Assembly: GCA_040274725.1 (NCBI GenBank)
Contig: JBEMAQ010000015.1
Coordinates: 27,251 to 91,250, forward strand
Reading direction: 5' to 3'
DNA from: Solibacillus sp040274725
Lineage (GTDB): Bacteria; Bacillota; Bacilli; Bacillales_A; Planococcaceae
DNA: 64,000 nucleotides
In this document: one piece after another, positions 34,787 to 44,487 of the stretch
Numbering within the stretch: the first letter of the stretch is position 1
Layout: each line of letters starts with the position of its first letter
Notes under the pieces: generated by a model
Database searches by the model: none
Told to the model about the DNA's origin: nothing
Seen by the model: only the letters and a program-made list of their open reading frames with translations
Translations under genes and position numbers: made by a program

Positions 34787-35263
34787 CTATTTTTTGATCA
34801 ATAAAATTGTTGCTAAAGCTGCGATACCTTCCTCGCGTCCTGTAAATCCTAGCTTTTCCGTTGTTGTTGCTTTGACATTTACTTGTGAAGGCTCAGCATT
34901 TAAAAGCTCTGCAATGCGGTTTTTCATCGGCTCAATATACGGCGCCATTTTTGGACGTTGTGCAATAATTGTTGCATCCACATTGCCAAGCACATAGCCT
35001 TTCTCTTCGACGATTTTCCAAATGTACGCAAGTAGCTTCGCTGAATCTGCGTCCTTCCACTCTGGGTCTGTATCTGGGAAATGACGACCGATATCACCTT
35101 CACCAATCGCACCAAGCGCGGCATCTGTAATCGTATGTAGTAACACGTCCGCGTCAGAGTGACCAAGTAAACCTCGATCATGTGGAATTTCAATCCCACC
35201 TAAAATTAATGGACGCCCCTCTGCAAAAGCATGCACGTCATAGCCTTGTCCTACTCGAAACAT
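34787..35263 (-). CDS. ispF: 2-C-methyl-D-erythritol 2,4-cyclodiphosphate synthase
   Basis: IspF makes the cyclic diphosphate intermediate of the MEP isoprenoid pathway and works as a trimer with zinc. The 158-residue protein has the metal ligands in GYDVHAF (Asp8, His10) and a later histidine in GHSDADVLLHTITDA, plus the KATTTEKLGFTGREEGI motif. It follows ispD by 11 bases, the usual pair for consecutive steps of the pathway. Confidence 0.96.
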   Translation of the reverse strand: MFRVGQGYDVHAFAEGRPLILGGIEIPHDRGLLGHSDADVLLHTITDAALGAIGEGDIGRHFPDTDPEWKDADSAKLLAYIWKIVEEKGYVLGNVDATIIAQRPKMAPYIEPMKNRIAELLNAEPSQVNVKATTTEKLGFTGREEGIAALATILLIKK

Positions 35264-35274
35264 TCTTTATCCTC

Positions 35275-35964
35275 CTAAGCGCGACTCGCTAAAATCGCTT
35301 CTCCAAATAATAAATCTTCCTTCGTTGTCATTTTAACATTTTCGTAGTCACTTTCCACGATATGAATTGTGTGACCTAAGCGCTCTACTAACATCGCCTC
35401 GTCCGTTCCTAAAAAGCCGACTTTCTCTGCCACGTCCTCCGCCTCGGCAAGTAGGTCATAGCGGAATGCTTGCGGCGTTTGAATCATCCAAAGCGTCTCA
35501 CGGTCTACAGTTTCTTTAATGACACCATTCATAACCTTTTTCATCGTATCCTTCGCGCGCACACCGGCAATGGCCGCGCCCTCTGTGTAAGCCACACGCG
35601 TCAGTTCCGTAATCGTCGGCACTTTAATAAACGGACGCGCCGCATCATGAACGAGCACGACCTCTACAGCAGACATCTCTTTAATACAAGAGTGTACCGA
35701 ATGCTGACGCTCTGCACCACCCGTCGGCAAGCCTTTCACCTTTGTCATACTATGTTGCACAAGGAGCGCCTTAATATATTCGCGCTCCTCATCCTTCACC
35801 GCAAGCCAAATCCCTGTGCAGTTATCATCACTTTGAAAAACACGCAGCGTATGGATTAAAATCGGTATGCCACTCAGCTCTAAAAATAATTTATTTTGGC
35901 CCGCACCCATGCGCTTTCCGCTACCGGCAGCAGGCAGTACTACTTCATATTGTAACGTCTCCAT
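35275..35964 (-). CDS. ispD: 2-C-methyl-D-erythritol 4-phosphate cytidylyltransferase
   Basis: IspD transfers CMP to MEP in isoprenoid synthesis. The 229-residue enzyme has the nucleotide-binding LPAAGSGKRMG near residue 10, VLVHDAARPFI near residue 105 and TPQAFRYDLL near 160. GAGGA lies in the end of the preceding gene; the ATG begins 3 bases after the yacL stop, so the two are probably co-translated. Confidence 0.95.
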   Translation of the reverse strand: METLQYEVVLPAAGSGKRMGAGQNKLFLELSGIPILIHTLRVFQSDDNCTGIWLAVKDEEREYIKALLVQHSMTKVKGLPTGGAERQHSVHSCIKEMSAVEVVLVHDAARPFIKVPTITELTRVAYTEGAAIAGVRAKDTMKKVMNGVIKETVDRETLWMIQTPQAFRYDLLAEAEDVAEKVGFLGTDEAMLVERLGHTIHIVESDYENVKMTTKEDLLFGEAILASRA

Positions 35965-35967
35965 GAC

Positions 35968-37065
35968 CTAATCCTCTCTCGGCTTTGCGAAAATCATGCG
36001 TCCTGCTGATGTTTGTAAGACACTTGTTACTGTGACGCGAATAATCTGACCGATATAACTACGGCCACCTTCAACAACAATCATCGTACCGTCATCTAAA
36101 TAAGCCACACCTTGATTATGTTCCTTACCATCTTTAATCACCATTACTTGCATATCCTCGCCGGGAATCACGACTGGCTTCACCGCATTTGCAAGATCAT
36201 TAATATTCAACACCTGTACTTGGTGCAATTCACATACTTTATTTAAATTGAAATCATTCGTTAAAATTTGTGCATCCATTTTTTTAGCGAGACGTACGAG
36301 CTTTAAATCAACTTCTGAAATATCTTCAAAGTCTACCTCTGTAATCAGTACCTTTGACGCGCGCTCATCCTGTAGACGCTTTAAAATATCAAGCCCGCGA
36401 CGACCGCGTGTCCGCTTCAATGTATCTGATGAATCAGCAATATGCTGAAGTTCCGTCAATACAAATTGTGGTACAACAAGTGTCCCCTCAACAAAGCCTG
36501 TTTCCGAAATATCCGCAATACGTCCATCAATAATAACGCTTGTATCAAGTAATTTAAAACGCTCACTTTCTTGCTTCGCCGCAGCTTCCGTCGCCTTCTT
36601 TTTAGACGAACCCTTACTCGTAAATACTTGTACGAGCTCGTCACGCTTATTAAAGCCAATTTTGAAGCCAAGATAACCTAAAATAATAGCCAAAATAATT
36701 TGAACAACATTTGCTATAAACTGAGTAATATTTGCTATAAACAAAATTTCTAAACGATTAATGGCCAGTCCGACTAGTGTAGCGATTGACAGCCCGACAA
36801 TTAAACCAATCGTTCCAAATAATAAATCTCCAGCTGGCATCTTCGTTAATTTTTCCTCAGACCACGTAATTAAGCGCACGAAATAATCCGACAGCATAAA
36901 TGACAAGATAAACAATAACGCCGCGCCAAGTGCTACTGAAATATATGGGTTGTTAAGCCAAGGATTGGATGATAAATTGATTAGTCCATATAACGGCGGT
37001 AAAAAAACAAGACCTAGCGCCCCTCCAATAAATAAAAACGCGACTTGAATTAACTTTTTAAGCAT
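35968..37065 (-). CDS. membrane PIN/TRAM domain protein (YacL)
   Basis: This is a 365-residue protein with four hydrophobic segments in the first 140 residues, then a PIN nuclease-like domain (LLDTSVIIDGRIADI, with acidic residues again in DAQILTNDFNLNKV) and a C-terminal TRAM RNA-binding domain (GRSYIGQIIRVTVTSV). It corresponds to YacL of B. subtilis, whose molecular role is not established. AGGAGG is 8 bases before the chosen ATG at 37063-37065, so a GTG three codons earlier is rejected. In B. subtilis disA lies immediately upstream; here it does not. Confidence 0.88.
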   Translation of the reverse strand: MLKKLIQVAFLFIGGALGLVFLPPLYGLINLSSNPWLNNPYISVALGAALLFILSFMLSDYFVRLITWSEEKLTKMPAGDLLFGTIGLIVGLSIATLVGLAINRLEILFIANITQFIANVVQIILAIILGYLGFKIGFNKRDELVQVFTSKGSSKKKATEAAAKQESERFKLLDTSVIIDGRIADISETGFVEGTLVVPQFVLTELQHIADSSDTLKRTRGRRGLDILKRLQDERASKVLITEVDFEDISEVDLKLVRLAKKMDAQILTNDFNLNKVCELHQVQVLNINDLANAVKPVVIPGEDMQVMVIKDGKEHNQGVAYLDDGTMIVVEGGRSYIGQIIRVTVTSVLQTSAGRMIFAKPRED

Positions 37066-37511
37066 CCACTTCACCTCCTAATGTGTAAAAACTCTACTTA
37101 ATAATACTACTGTTTCTGCAAAGAACGCCGCTTTTTTGCATATAGATTTCATAATCATTTCTTATCTAAAATTCAGCTACTATACCATCGTTCAAACATC
37201 GATTTTTTACTAAAAGAGCTTTTTAATAATTATACATAGTTCTCTCCAATATAGCGAAAAAGAGCATCTCGGATTGTACTACAACAGCATCAAGCATTTT
37301 CAGCTATCTTATAACAAAAAATTCTATCTAAATAGCGAAATATGCTATTTTATATTTTTTTGAAATCCATAATTCTGTTGAATTTACATGATATCTTTTC
37401 AAAAATGACCATGTTCTTTAAAATTCCTATCATTCTGTAGTTTAAATTAGTATTTTAATATAAAATCCACCTATAGCAGAAAATTTATATCATAGAAAAG
37501 GAGATTACGTT
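37066..37511. other. AT-rich intergenic region between yacL and the acetate transporter
   Basis: These 446 bases lie between two divergent genes. They contain the yacL ribosome site at the left end, AAAAGGAG before the transporter gene at the right end, and a small inverted repeat AAATAGC/GCTATTT at 37330-37350 with a 7-base loop. The sequence is very A/T-rich and no coding potential or remnant of a disA gene was recognised by eye. Confidence 0.6.
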
Positions 37512-38159
37512 ATGAGCGAAATAAAGCAAGTAAAAATTGCAACGGCTGATCCATCAGCAATTGGATTATTCGGTTTAGCAATCGTAACTTTTGTAGCATC
37601 TACACAAAAGCTTGGATGGACAGAAGGTTTAGGTTTAGTCATTCCTTGGGCGATCTTTTTAGGTGGTATCGCACAATTTTATGCATCAGTACTTGATGCA
37701 AAGCACAACAACACGTTCGGTACAACAGCATTCGGTGCTTACGGATTATTCTGGTTAGGCGTTGGGATGAGCTGGTTCGTGCAATCAGGCGTTTTTGGGG
37801 AAGCATTGCAAGCATCTGTTGATACAAGACAGCTTGGTGTTGTTTACTTAGGTTACTTAATCTTTACAGTATTTATGACAATCGGTGCAGCTGAAACAAA
37901 CAAGGTATTATTCTTTATTTTCTTATTAATTGATTTCCTATTTATCGGTTTAACATTAAGCTCATTCGGTATTATGGAACACGGGATGCACTTATTAGCA
38001 GCTTATTCAGAGCTTGCAATCGCCTTACTTTCATTATACGGTGCTGGTGCAAATGTTTTAAACAAGCATTTAGGCTTCAACTTCCTGCCAATTGGCAAAC
38101 CATTTGGTATTTTCACGCGCGAAGCTTTTGAGAAAAAAGGACGCGCTGTAAAAGCATAA
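37512..38159 (+). CDS. satP: acetate uptake transporter (SatP/YaaH family)
   Basis: This 215-residue membrane protein has six hydrophobic segments and the family's N-terminal motif in variant form (ADPSAIGLFGLAIV, compare NPAPLGL) near residues 13-26. It belongs to the GPR1/FUN34/YaaH family, whose members import acetate or succinate with protons. AAAAGGAG is 8 bases before the ATG. It is read opposite to its neighbours radA and yacL and occupies the position where disA is found in B. subtilis. A link with malate synthase and acetaldehyde dehydrogenase in C2 metabolism is inference. Confidence 0.87.
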   Translation: MSEIKQVKIATADPSAIGLFGLAIVTFVASTQKLGWTEGLGLVIPWAIFLGGIAQFYASVLDAKHNNTFGTTAFGAYGLFWLGVGMSWFVQSGVFGEALQASVDTRQLGVVYLGYLIFTVFMTIGAAETNKVLFFIFLLIDFLFIGLTLSSFGIMEHGMHLLAAYSELAIALLSLYGAGANVLNKHLGFNFLPIGKPFGIFTREAFEKKGRAVKA

Positions 38160-38160
38160 T

Positions 38161-38196
38161 TTAAAGAGGGAACCCGCGACGCGGATTCCCTCTTTT
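38161..38196. terminator. shared terminator of the acetate transporter and radA genes
   Basis: AAGAGGGAAcCCGCG and CGCGGaTTCCCTCTT form a stem with one mismatch around a short loop, with A and T runs on the two sides. It lies between the convergent stop codons (transporter at 38159, radA at 38197) and should act in both directions. Confidence 0.85.
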
Positions 38197-39570
38197 TTAT
38201 ATGTCGCTAAATGATGCACGCAAACTATCAGCAATTGTTTCAACACCGATGACTTGAATACCTGATGGGAAATCCCAGCCGCCAATATTTGATGCTGGAA
38301 TAAACGCGCGCTGGAAGCCTAACTTTGCCGCTTCCTGCACACGCTGCTCAATACGTGACACACGGCGTACCTCACCCGTTAAACCAACTTCACCAATAAA
38401 GCAATCGGTCGGGCGCACAGCTTGATCCTTAAAACTTGAAACAATGCTCGTCATTACAGCAAGGTCAATAGCTGGTTCATCTAGCTTTACACCACCCGCT
38501 ACTTTAATATAAGCATCCTGTGCTTGAAGCATCATGCCCATACGCTTTTCGAGCACCGCCATTAGTAGCTGCACGCGGTTTTGATCGACACCTGTCGCCA
38601 TACGCTTCGGATAATTAAAACTCGTCGGTGTGACAAGTGATTGAATCTCGACTAAAATCGGACGCGTGCCTTCCATTGAAGCGACAACCGTCGAGCCTGG
38701 TGCCCCTTGTGAACGCTCCTGTAAAAACATTTCAGAAGGATTCAGTACTTCCTTTAGCCCGCCTTGCAGCATTTCAAAAATCGCAATTTCATTTGTCGAG
38801 CCAAAACGGTTTTTTTGACTGCGTAAAATACGATGATTGTGATGGCGCTCCCCTTCAAAATAGAGCACCGTATCCACCATATGTTCCAAAATACGCGGAC
38901 CGGCAATTTGTCCTTCTTTCGTAACGTGACCAACGAGGAAAATTGCGATATTTTGTGTTTTGGCAATACGCATTAGTTCCGCTGTACATTCACGAACTTG
39001 CGACACACTCCCCGGCGCACTCGTGACCTCAGGGTGATGCACAGTTTGAATCGAGTCAACAATCACAAACTTTGGCTTTACTTCCTCAATTGTTTGATGT
39101 AAAAACTCTAAATTCGTTTCCGAGTAAATATAAAGCTCGGCCGATTTGACCCCTAAGCGCTCAGCACGCAATTTCGTCTGACGAATCGATTCCTCACCTG
39201 AAATATAAAGCACACGGTTTCCTTGATTTGAAAGAAGTGCTGATACTTGTAGTAATAATGTTGATTTCCCAATACCGGGGTCGCCACCGATTAATACGAG
39301 AGAGCCTGGCACAATACCGCCACCAAGCACCCGGTTAAACTCACCAAGCTCTGTAACAATGCGCGTTTCTTCCTGTGCTTCTACTTGAATAATTGGTGTC
39401 GCCTTTGTCGTCGTCGTAGAATGTTGGAATGCGCCTCGTGGACCTTTTGATACAATTTCTACTTCCTCATTCATCGTATTCCACTCACCGCAGCCCGGAC
39501 AGCGCCCCATCCATTTCGCTGCCTCATATCCGCAGCTACTACACATAAATTTCGATTTCTTCTTCGCCAT
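38197..39570 (-). CDS. radA: DNA repair protein RadA
   Basis: RadA is a RecA-like ATPase that drives branch migration in recombination. The 457-residue protein has an N-terminal zinc finger (CSSCGYEAAKWMGRCPGC, residues 10-27), Walker A GGDPGIGKS near residue 95, the family-specific KNRFG motif (QKNRFGSTNEIA) near residue 252, and a C-terminal Lon-protease-like domain (GEVGLTGEVRRV). In B. subtilis it lies between clpC and disA; here a WYL regulator precedes it and disA is absent after it. Confidence 0.96.
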   Translation of the reverse strand: MAKKKSKFMCSSCGYEAAKWMGRCPGCGEWNTMNEEVEIVSKGPRGAFQHSTTTTKATPIIQVEAQEETRIVTELGEFNRVLGGGIVPGSLVLIGGDPGIGKSTLLLQVSALLSNQGNRVLYISGEESIRQTKLRAERLGVKSAELYIYSETNLEFLHQTIEEVKPKFVIVDSIQTVHHPEVTSAPGSVSQVRECTAELMRIAKTQNIAIFLVGHVTKEGQIAGPRILEHMVDTVLYFEGERHHNHRILRSQKNRFGSTNEIAIFEMLQGGLKEVLNPSEMFLQERSQGAPGSTVVASMEGTRPILVEIQSLVTPTSFNYPKRMATGVDQNRVQLLMAVLEKRMGMMLQAQDAYIKVAGGVKLDEPAIDLAVMTSIVSSFKDQAVRPTDCFIGEVGLTGEVRRVSRIEQRVQEAAKLGFQRAFIPASNIGGWDFPSGIQVIGVETIADSLRASFSDI

Positions 39571-39659
39571 TCCTTCGACTCCTTCGAATACTTGTTCTTA
39601 TTATTGTACAAAAAATCAAAGAAGATGACGAATATTTCATCATTCACTAAATATGACGC

Positions 39660-40643
39660 TTATTTCAACAAGGACTGTTCTCGATAAAAGTCGGCCATAT
39701 TTTCAACTGTTTGCTTCATTTCCTCACGAAGCGATAGTGGATGGATAACTTCAACCTTTTTCCCCTGACTAAGTAGCCACATGATACAGCCATTGCCATA
39801 TACCTCTGCCTCAATTAGCCAGCCATTTTCTAACTCTTTTACAACAAAAGCATTCGGAAAGCGGTCAAGTACAGCTTCTAAAGACACACCTAAAAATTTG
39901 AAGCGTAAATGAATTAATTCACCTGTATACATAAACTGGACACGCTTACGCAGCACCCCTTCTTCCAAACGGTCTTGCTCTGAAATTTTATATTTTTGGT
40001 TCAATGGTTGAAATTGTTTGATGCGATCTACACGAAAAACAACCGGCGTTTTAAAATGATGTTCATGCATAAATCCAATAATATAAAAATAATATTCCGA
40101 AAACATAATAGAAACCGGCTTAATAATACGCGTCTTTTCCTGTGAATCCATACGATCATACACAATTTCAATCAATTGTTTATTTTTAATACTGACAGCA
40201 AGTTGCCACAATAACTCAAGTAAAGGCTTATTATGTTGGAGTGGCTCATAATGAATCAGTTCATTTCCTACGAGAAGTTGAATTAATTTCGTTTCCTCTT
40301 TATTACTTTGCTGCAGTAATGAGTGAATTACCTTTTGCATCTCATCTGTATTCAAGGCGCGACTTTCTAATAAAATCTTTGTAATACTTAGTAGCTCCTC
40401 AGCAGAAATACTTTGTGTTACTTCGCCATTTAAACGATAGCCATTACAATCACGATCATACACAATTTCCTGTCCTGCAAAAAAATCACTCAAATATATT
40501 CGAATATTTTCGATATCACGCTGAATTGTACGGTCATTTACACCGAGTTCTAACGCTGTTTCATGTTTATTGACGATTAAACCTTTACGGAATTTATCGT
40601 ATAACTGTAAAATACGGTACACCTTATCTTCTTTTTTCATCAT
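39660..40643 (-). CDS. WYL-domain transcriptional regulator
   Basis: This 327-residue regulator has an N-terminal helix-turn-helix of the DeoR/HTH_11 kind (KHETALELGVNDRTIQRDIE, residues 22-41) and a WYL domain beginning near residue 155 (LIEIVYDRMDSQEKTRIIKPVSI) followed by the YFYIIGF and FRVDRI segments. WYL proteins often sense nucleic-acid or nucleotide ligands and control stress, DNA-damage or defence genes. No dedicated target operon is adjacent. It interrupts the otherwise conserved clpC-radA junction, with 330 bases on the upstream side, and it may regulate itself or radA. Confidence 0.8.
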   Translation of the reverse strand: MMKKEDKVYRILQLYDKFRKGLIVNKHETALELGVNDRTIQRDIENIRIYLSDFFAGQEIVYDRDCNGYRLNGEVTQSISAEELLSITKILLESRALNTDEMQKVIHSLLQQSNKEETKLIQLLVGNELIHYEPLQHNKPLLELLWQLAVSIKNKQLIEIVYDRMDSQEKTRIIKPVSIMFSEYYFYIIGFMHEHHFKTPVVFRVDRIKQFQPLNQKYKISEQDRLEEGVLRKRVQFMYTGELIHLRFKFLGVSLEAVLDRFPNAFVVKELENGWLIEAEVYGNGCIMWLLSQGKKVEVIHPLSLREEMKQTVENMADFYREQSLLK

Positions 40644-40932
40644 AAAATCGCCTCATTTTATCTATTAAAATACATTTGATGTAGTTAATTTTTCTACATA
40701 GTATCATAATAGATAGACAAAATATGTCATTTTAAGAAGTATATTTTATTATTCCCACATAAAAGTTCCACAACAAAAGTAATAGTCAACACATTTTTTA
40801 CAAAAAATAGTGCATATTTATCAATTTATAACAAAAAAACTATATATAAGGTTGTTTGCCACAAAAAAATTTCTATTTATATGGACCCAAGCAATTAAAT
40901 GTACGTATAATTTCGAACAGATTTTTGCATAA
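40644..40932. other. AT-rich gap upstream of the WYL gene
   Basis: Together with the clpC terminator this gap of 330 bases separates the WYL gene from clpC. It is about 75 percent A+T by eye. The small imperfect palindrome GACAAAATATGTC (40715-40727) lies about 75 bases before the WYL start and could be an operator. I saw no gene, tRNA or clear sigma-A promoter. Confidence 0.4.
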
Positions 40933-40967
40933 AAAAACTCACTTAAATAATTTAAGCGAGTTTTTAT
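40933..40967 (-). terminator. terminator after clpC
   Basis: On the minus strand AAAACTCGCTTAAAT pairs with ATTTAAGTGAGTTTT (one G-U pair) and is followed by U residues. It lies 7 bases past the clpC stop and ends the ctsR-mcsA-mcsB-clpC operon. Confidence 0.85.
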
Positions 40968-40973
40968 CTTGTG

Positions 40974-43418
40974 TTATTTTATTAGCGATACTTTATCTTC
41001 CGTACGAACGACAAAATCATCTTCGACAAAATCTAAAATAACCTTTTTCTCTTTATTGATTGTACCTTTTAACACTTCCTCAGATAAGCGATCCTCCACA
41101 TGCTTTTGCAGTGCACGACGTAATGGACGTGCGCCGTATTGTGGATCGTAGCCTTCTTTAGCAATCTTCTCAAGCGCTGCATCTGTTAATACAAGTTCGA
41201 TATCTTGCTCGCTTAGGCGCTTCGTTAAGGAATCGGCCATTAATGACACGATCTCTTTTAAGTGCTCTTTGTCTAAAGAATGGAACACAATCATTTCGTC
41301 AATACGATTTAGGAACTCTGGGCGGAATGCTTTTTTCAGTTCTTCCAACATTGTCCCCTTCATATCTTTGTGCTTCGCTGATGTATCCCCAACGTTAAAG
41401 CCTAAATTCTTTTGATATTTCAGCGCATCTGCACCAACATTTGATGTCATAATGACAACCGTATTGCGGAAATCAACTGTACGGCCTTTGGAATCCGTTA
41501 AGCGACCATCCTCTAATACTTGAAGTAAAATGTTGAACACATCTGGATGTGCTTTTTCAATTTCATCAAGAAGAACAACTGAATACGGCTTACGGCGAAC
41601 CTTTTCTGTTAGCTGGCCACCATCATCAAAGCCGACATAGCCTGGAGGTGAACCGACTAAGCGTGATGTTGAATGCTTCTCCATGTACTCAGACATATCC
41701 ACACGAATCATCGCATCCTCGTCGCCGAACATCACTTCTGCAAGCGCACGCGCAAGCTCTGTTTTACCGACACCTGTTGGCCCTAAGAAAATGAATGAAC
41801 CGATTGGACGCTTCGGATCTTTTAATCCTGCACGTGCACGACGAATAGCACGAGAAATAGCTTCTACTGCCTCACCTTGACCGACAACACGTTTATGCAG
41901 TTCTTCTTCAAGCTGAAGTAGCTTCGCTGATTCTTCCTGTGCAATTTTCGAAACAGGAATTCCTGTCCACATCGCAACAACTTGGGCAATATCATCTACT
42001 GTTACTTGCGATGTTTCCTTGCCTTGCTGCTCTTTCCACTCTTTTTTCGTTTGATCAAGCTCCGTCTTCATTTTCTGCTCTGTATCACGTAGCGCTGCTG
42101 CTTTTTCGAACTCTTGGCCTGATACAGCGGCATTTTTCTCTGAACGTACGCTGTCTAGCTTATCTTCAAGCTCTTTTAAATTCGGTGGCACTGTGAATGA
42201 ACGTAAACGTACTTTTGAGCCTGCCTCGTCGATTAAATCAATCGCTTTATCTGGCAAGAAACGATCTGAAATGTAGCGGTCTGATAATTTCGCCGCTGCA
42301 TCTACTGCCTCATCCGTAATCGTGACACGGTGATGCGCCTCGTAACGATCACGTAAGCCTTTAATAATTAAAATTGTTTCATCTACTGACGGCTCATCTA
42401 CCTGGATTGGCTGGAAACGACGCTCAAGTGCGGCATCCTTTTCGATGTATTTACGGTACTCATCAAGCGTTGTCGCACCGATACATTGTAGCTCGCCGCG
42501 TGCTAGAGATGGCTTCAGAATATTTGACGCATCAATCGCACCTTCAGCACCACCCGCACCAATTAACGTATGAAGCTCATCAATGAATAAAATAATATTA
42601 CCCGCTTGGCGAATTTCGTCCATTACCTTTTTCAGTCGGTCTTCGAATTCACCACGATATTTTGTACCCGCAACAACTGTCCCCATATCAAGTGTCATAA
42701 CACGCTTATCACGCAGTGTTTCTGGTACTTCATTATTAATAATTTGCTGTGCTAATCCTTCGGCGATTGCTGTTTTACCAACACCTGGCTCGCCAATTAA
42801 TACAGGATTATTTTTTGTACGGCGTGATAATACTTCGATCACACGTGTAATCTCTTTAGAGCGGCCAATAACCGGATCAAGTGAGCCTTCACGTGCAACG
42901 GCTGTTAAATCACGCGCTAAGCTATCAAGTGTTGGCGTGTTCACTGCCTGCGTGCTTGCTGTATTACTATTCGGTGAATCATTATTGCCGAGTAGTAATA
43001 GGACTTGCTGACGTGCTTTATTAATGCTGACACCAGTATTTGCCAATACGCGTGCCGCAACGCCTTCACCTTCACGAATAAGTGCAAGTAAAATGTGCTC
43101 TGTGCCGATATAGGCATGACCTAGCTTACGGGACTCATCTACTGATAACTCAATTACCTTTTTCGCACGCGGTGTATAATGAACGATTGGTCCGACATCC
43201 TCAGTCCCTTTACCAACCAATTCTTCAATGCCTGATTCAATCATTTGTGGACTAATATCAATCGCTTCAAGTGCCTTTGCTGCAATACCACCGCCTTCAC
43301 GAATTAAGCCAAGTAAAATATGCTCTGTGCCAATTGACTCGTGCTTCCAGCGAACAGCTTCCTCTTGTGCTAGCTGTAATACCTTTTGTGCTCGTTGTGT
43401 AAAACGATTAAACATCAT
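40974..43418 (-). CDS. clpC: ATP-dependent Clp protease ATPase ClpC
   Basis: ClpC is the Hsp100 unfoldase that feeds proteins, including those marked by arginine phosphorylation, into ClpP. The 814-residue protein shows the N-terminal repeat (MMFNRFTQRAQKVLQLA), D1 Walker A GEPGVGKTAIAEG near residue 208, the coiled M domain with a UVR-like stretch (GQEFEKAAALRDTEQKMK) near 415-440, and D2 Walker A GPTGVGKTELARA near 545. It is the last gene of a CtsR-controlled operon and overlaps the end of mcsB by 11 bases. Confidence 0.97.
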   Translation of the reverse strand: MMFNRFTQRAQKVLQLAQEEAVRWKHESIGTEHILLGLIREGGGIAAKALEAIDISPQMIESGIEELVGKGTEDVGPIVHYTPRAKKVIELSVDESRKLGHAYIGTEHILLALIREGEGVAARVLANTGVSINKARQQVLLLLGNNDSPNSNTASTQAVNTPTLDSLARDLTAVAREGSLDPVIGRSKEITRVIEVLSRRTKNNPVLIGEPGVGKTAIAEGLAQQIINNEVPETLRDKRVMTLDMGTVVAGTKYRGEFEDRLKKVMDEIRQAGNIILFIDELHTLIGAGGAEGAIDASNILKPSLARGELQCIGATTLDEYRKYIEKDAALERRFQPIQVDEPSVDETILIIKGLRDRYEAHHRVTITDEAVDAAAKLSDRYISDRFLPDKAIDLIDEAGSKVRLRSFTVPPNLKELEDKLDSVRSEKNAAVSGQEFEKAAALRDTEQKMKTELDQTKKEWKEQQGKETSQVTVDDIAQVVAMWTGIPVSKIAQEESAKLLQLEEELHKRVVGQGEAVEAISRAIRRARAGLKDPKRPIGSFIFLGPTGVGKTELARALAEVMFGDEDAMIRVDMSEYMEKHSTSRLVGSPPGYVGFDDGGQLTEKVRRKPYSVVLLDEIEKAHPDVFNILLQVLEDGRLTDSKGRTVDFRNTVVIMTSNVGADALKYQKNLGFNVGDTSAKHKDMKGTMLEELKKAFRPEFLNRIDEMIVFHSLDKEHLKEIVSLMADSLTKRLSEQDIELVLTDAALEKIAKEGYDPQYGARPLRRALQKHVEDRLSEEVLKGTINKEKKVILDFVEDDFVVRTEDKVSLIK

Positions 43419-44487
43419 TCAAACCCTCTCCTTTTTCCCCTTTAGTTTGCTCCGTTAATTTTGATTGCATCAATTGTGCGCGGTAGACATCACGCTCGGT
43501 CGGCTGTAGCATTGCTCCTGCATATTGCTGAATAAAACCCGGCTGCATAAGTAGCATGCATTCATTTAAACTACTTGGTACAATATTTGAAATAAGCTCT
43601 AGTGCTACACCGAGTCGAACATTCGATAAACAACTTGCCGCCTCGTCACTCGTCAGTACCTTTGCATAGCGAAGTGTACCGAGTGCACGGCTAACACGAT
43701 CTTCTAAAAATAGTGGTGCCTGCGTCATTAACTGCTTACGTGCTTCCTTTTCCTTTGCGACAACCCGCTGTACAACACCTTCAAGCTCCTGTAAAATCTC
43801 TTTACTAGACTTACCAAGTGTAATTTGATTTGAAAATTGATATATATTACCTGAATTTCCACTTCCTTCTCCATATATACCCCTTACAACCATTCCTAAG
43901 CGCGTTATCATTTGAATTACATGATTTATTTTTTTGGTCATTGTTAATGCTGGCAGGTGCAACATTATGGATGCACGTAAGCCTGTGCCTACATTTGTCG
44001 GGCAGCTCGTTAAAAATCCGTAGCGCTCATCATAAGCATAATGCAGTTTTTGCTGTAGGTGCTCATCAAGCTGCTTGGCTCGTTCAAATGCTTCCTGCAA
44101 ATTCATTGCTGGCGCCAAGCATTGAATCCGAATGTGATCCTCTTCATTCACCATTACACTCAGCGTCTCATCTTCCGTTAAAAACACCGCCCCTTTAGGT
44201 TGGCTTGCTAAATTTGGACTAATCAAATGCTTTTCGACGAGCACTTGACGATGTAATTTCGGTAAATCCTTCATCTTTACCTGCATAAATGCGTGTAAAT
44301 CATTTTTTTCTATAAGTAATGCCTGCTGCACACGCTCTTCAACCTCTTCCGCCTCTTCCTCCGAAAAGCAGATTGGAAACTTCAAACCCTTTAAATTTCT
44401 TGCAAGGCGGATGCGCGTACTCATCACAATATCCTCTGTTGCTAACCAGCTTGGTGATGTACTTTTTAATAGTCGCTCCATATTCAC
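43408..44487 (-). CDS. mcsB: protein-arginine kinase McsB
   Basis: McsB phosphorylates arginines on CtsR and damaged proteins, which marks them for ClpCP. The 359-residue protein is related to phosphagen kinases: IVMSTRIRLARNLKGLKFP near residue 18 binds nucleotide, CPTNVGTGLRASIMLHLP near residue 167 contains the catalytic cysteine-like segment, and RGIYGEGSGNSGNIYQFSNQ near 205. The GTG start at 44485-44487 overlaps the mcsA stop in a GTGA arrangement, so it is coupled to its activator McsA. Confidence 0.95.
   Translation of the reverse strand: MNMERLLKSTSPSWLATEDIVMSTRIRLARNLKGLKFPICFSEEEAEEVEERVQQALLIEKNDLHAFMQVKMKDLPKLHRQVLVEKHLISPNLASQPKGAVFLTEDETLSVMVNEEDHIRIQCLAPAMNLQEAFERAKQLDEHLQQKLHYAYDERYGFLTSCPTNVGTGLRASIMLHLPALTMTKKINHVIQMITRLGMVVRGIYGEGSGNSGNIYQFSNQITLGKSSKEILQELEGVVQRVVAKEKEARKQLMTQAPLFLEDRVSRALGTLRYAKVLTSDEAASCLSNVRLGVALELISNIVPSSLNECMLLMQPGFIQQYAGAMLQPTERDVYRAQLMQSKLTEQTKGEKGEGLNDV

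Noticed and set aside
42583..43011. Plus-strand 142-codon frame inside clpC
   Set aside because: Antisense to conserved ClpC coding sequence; no start signal and no protein family recognised.
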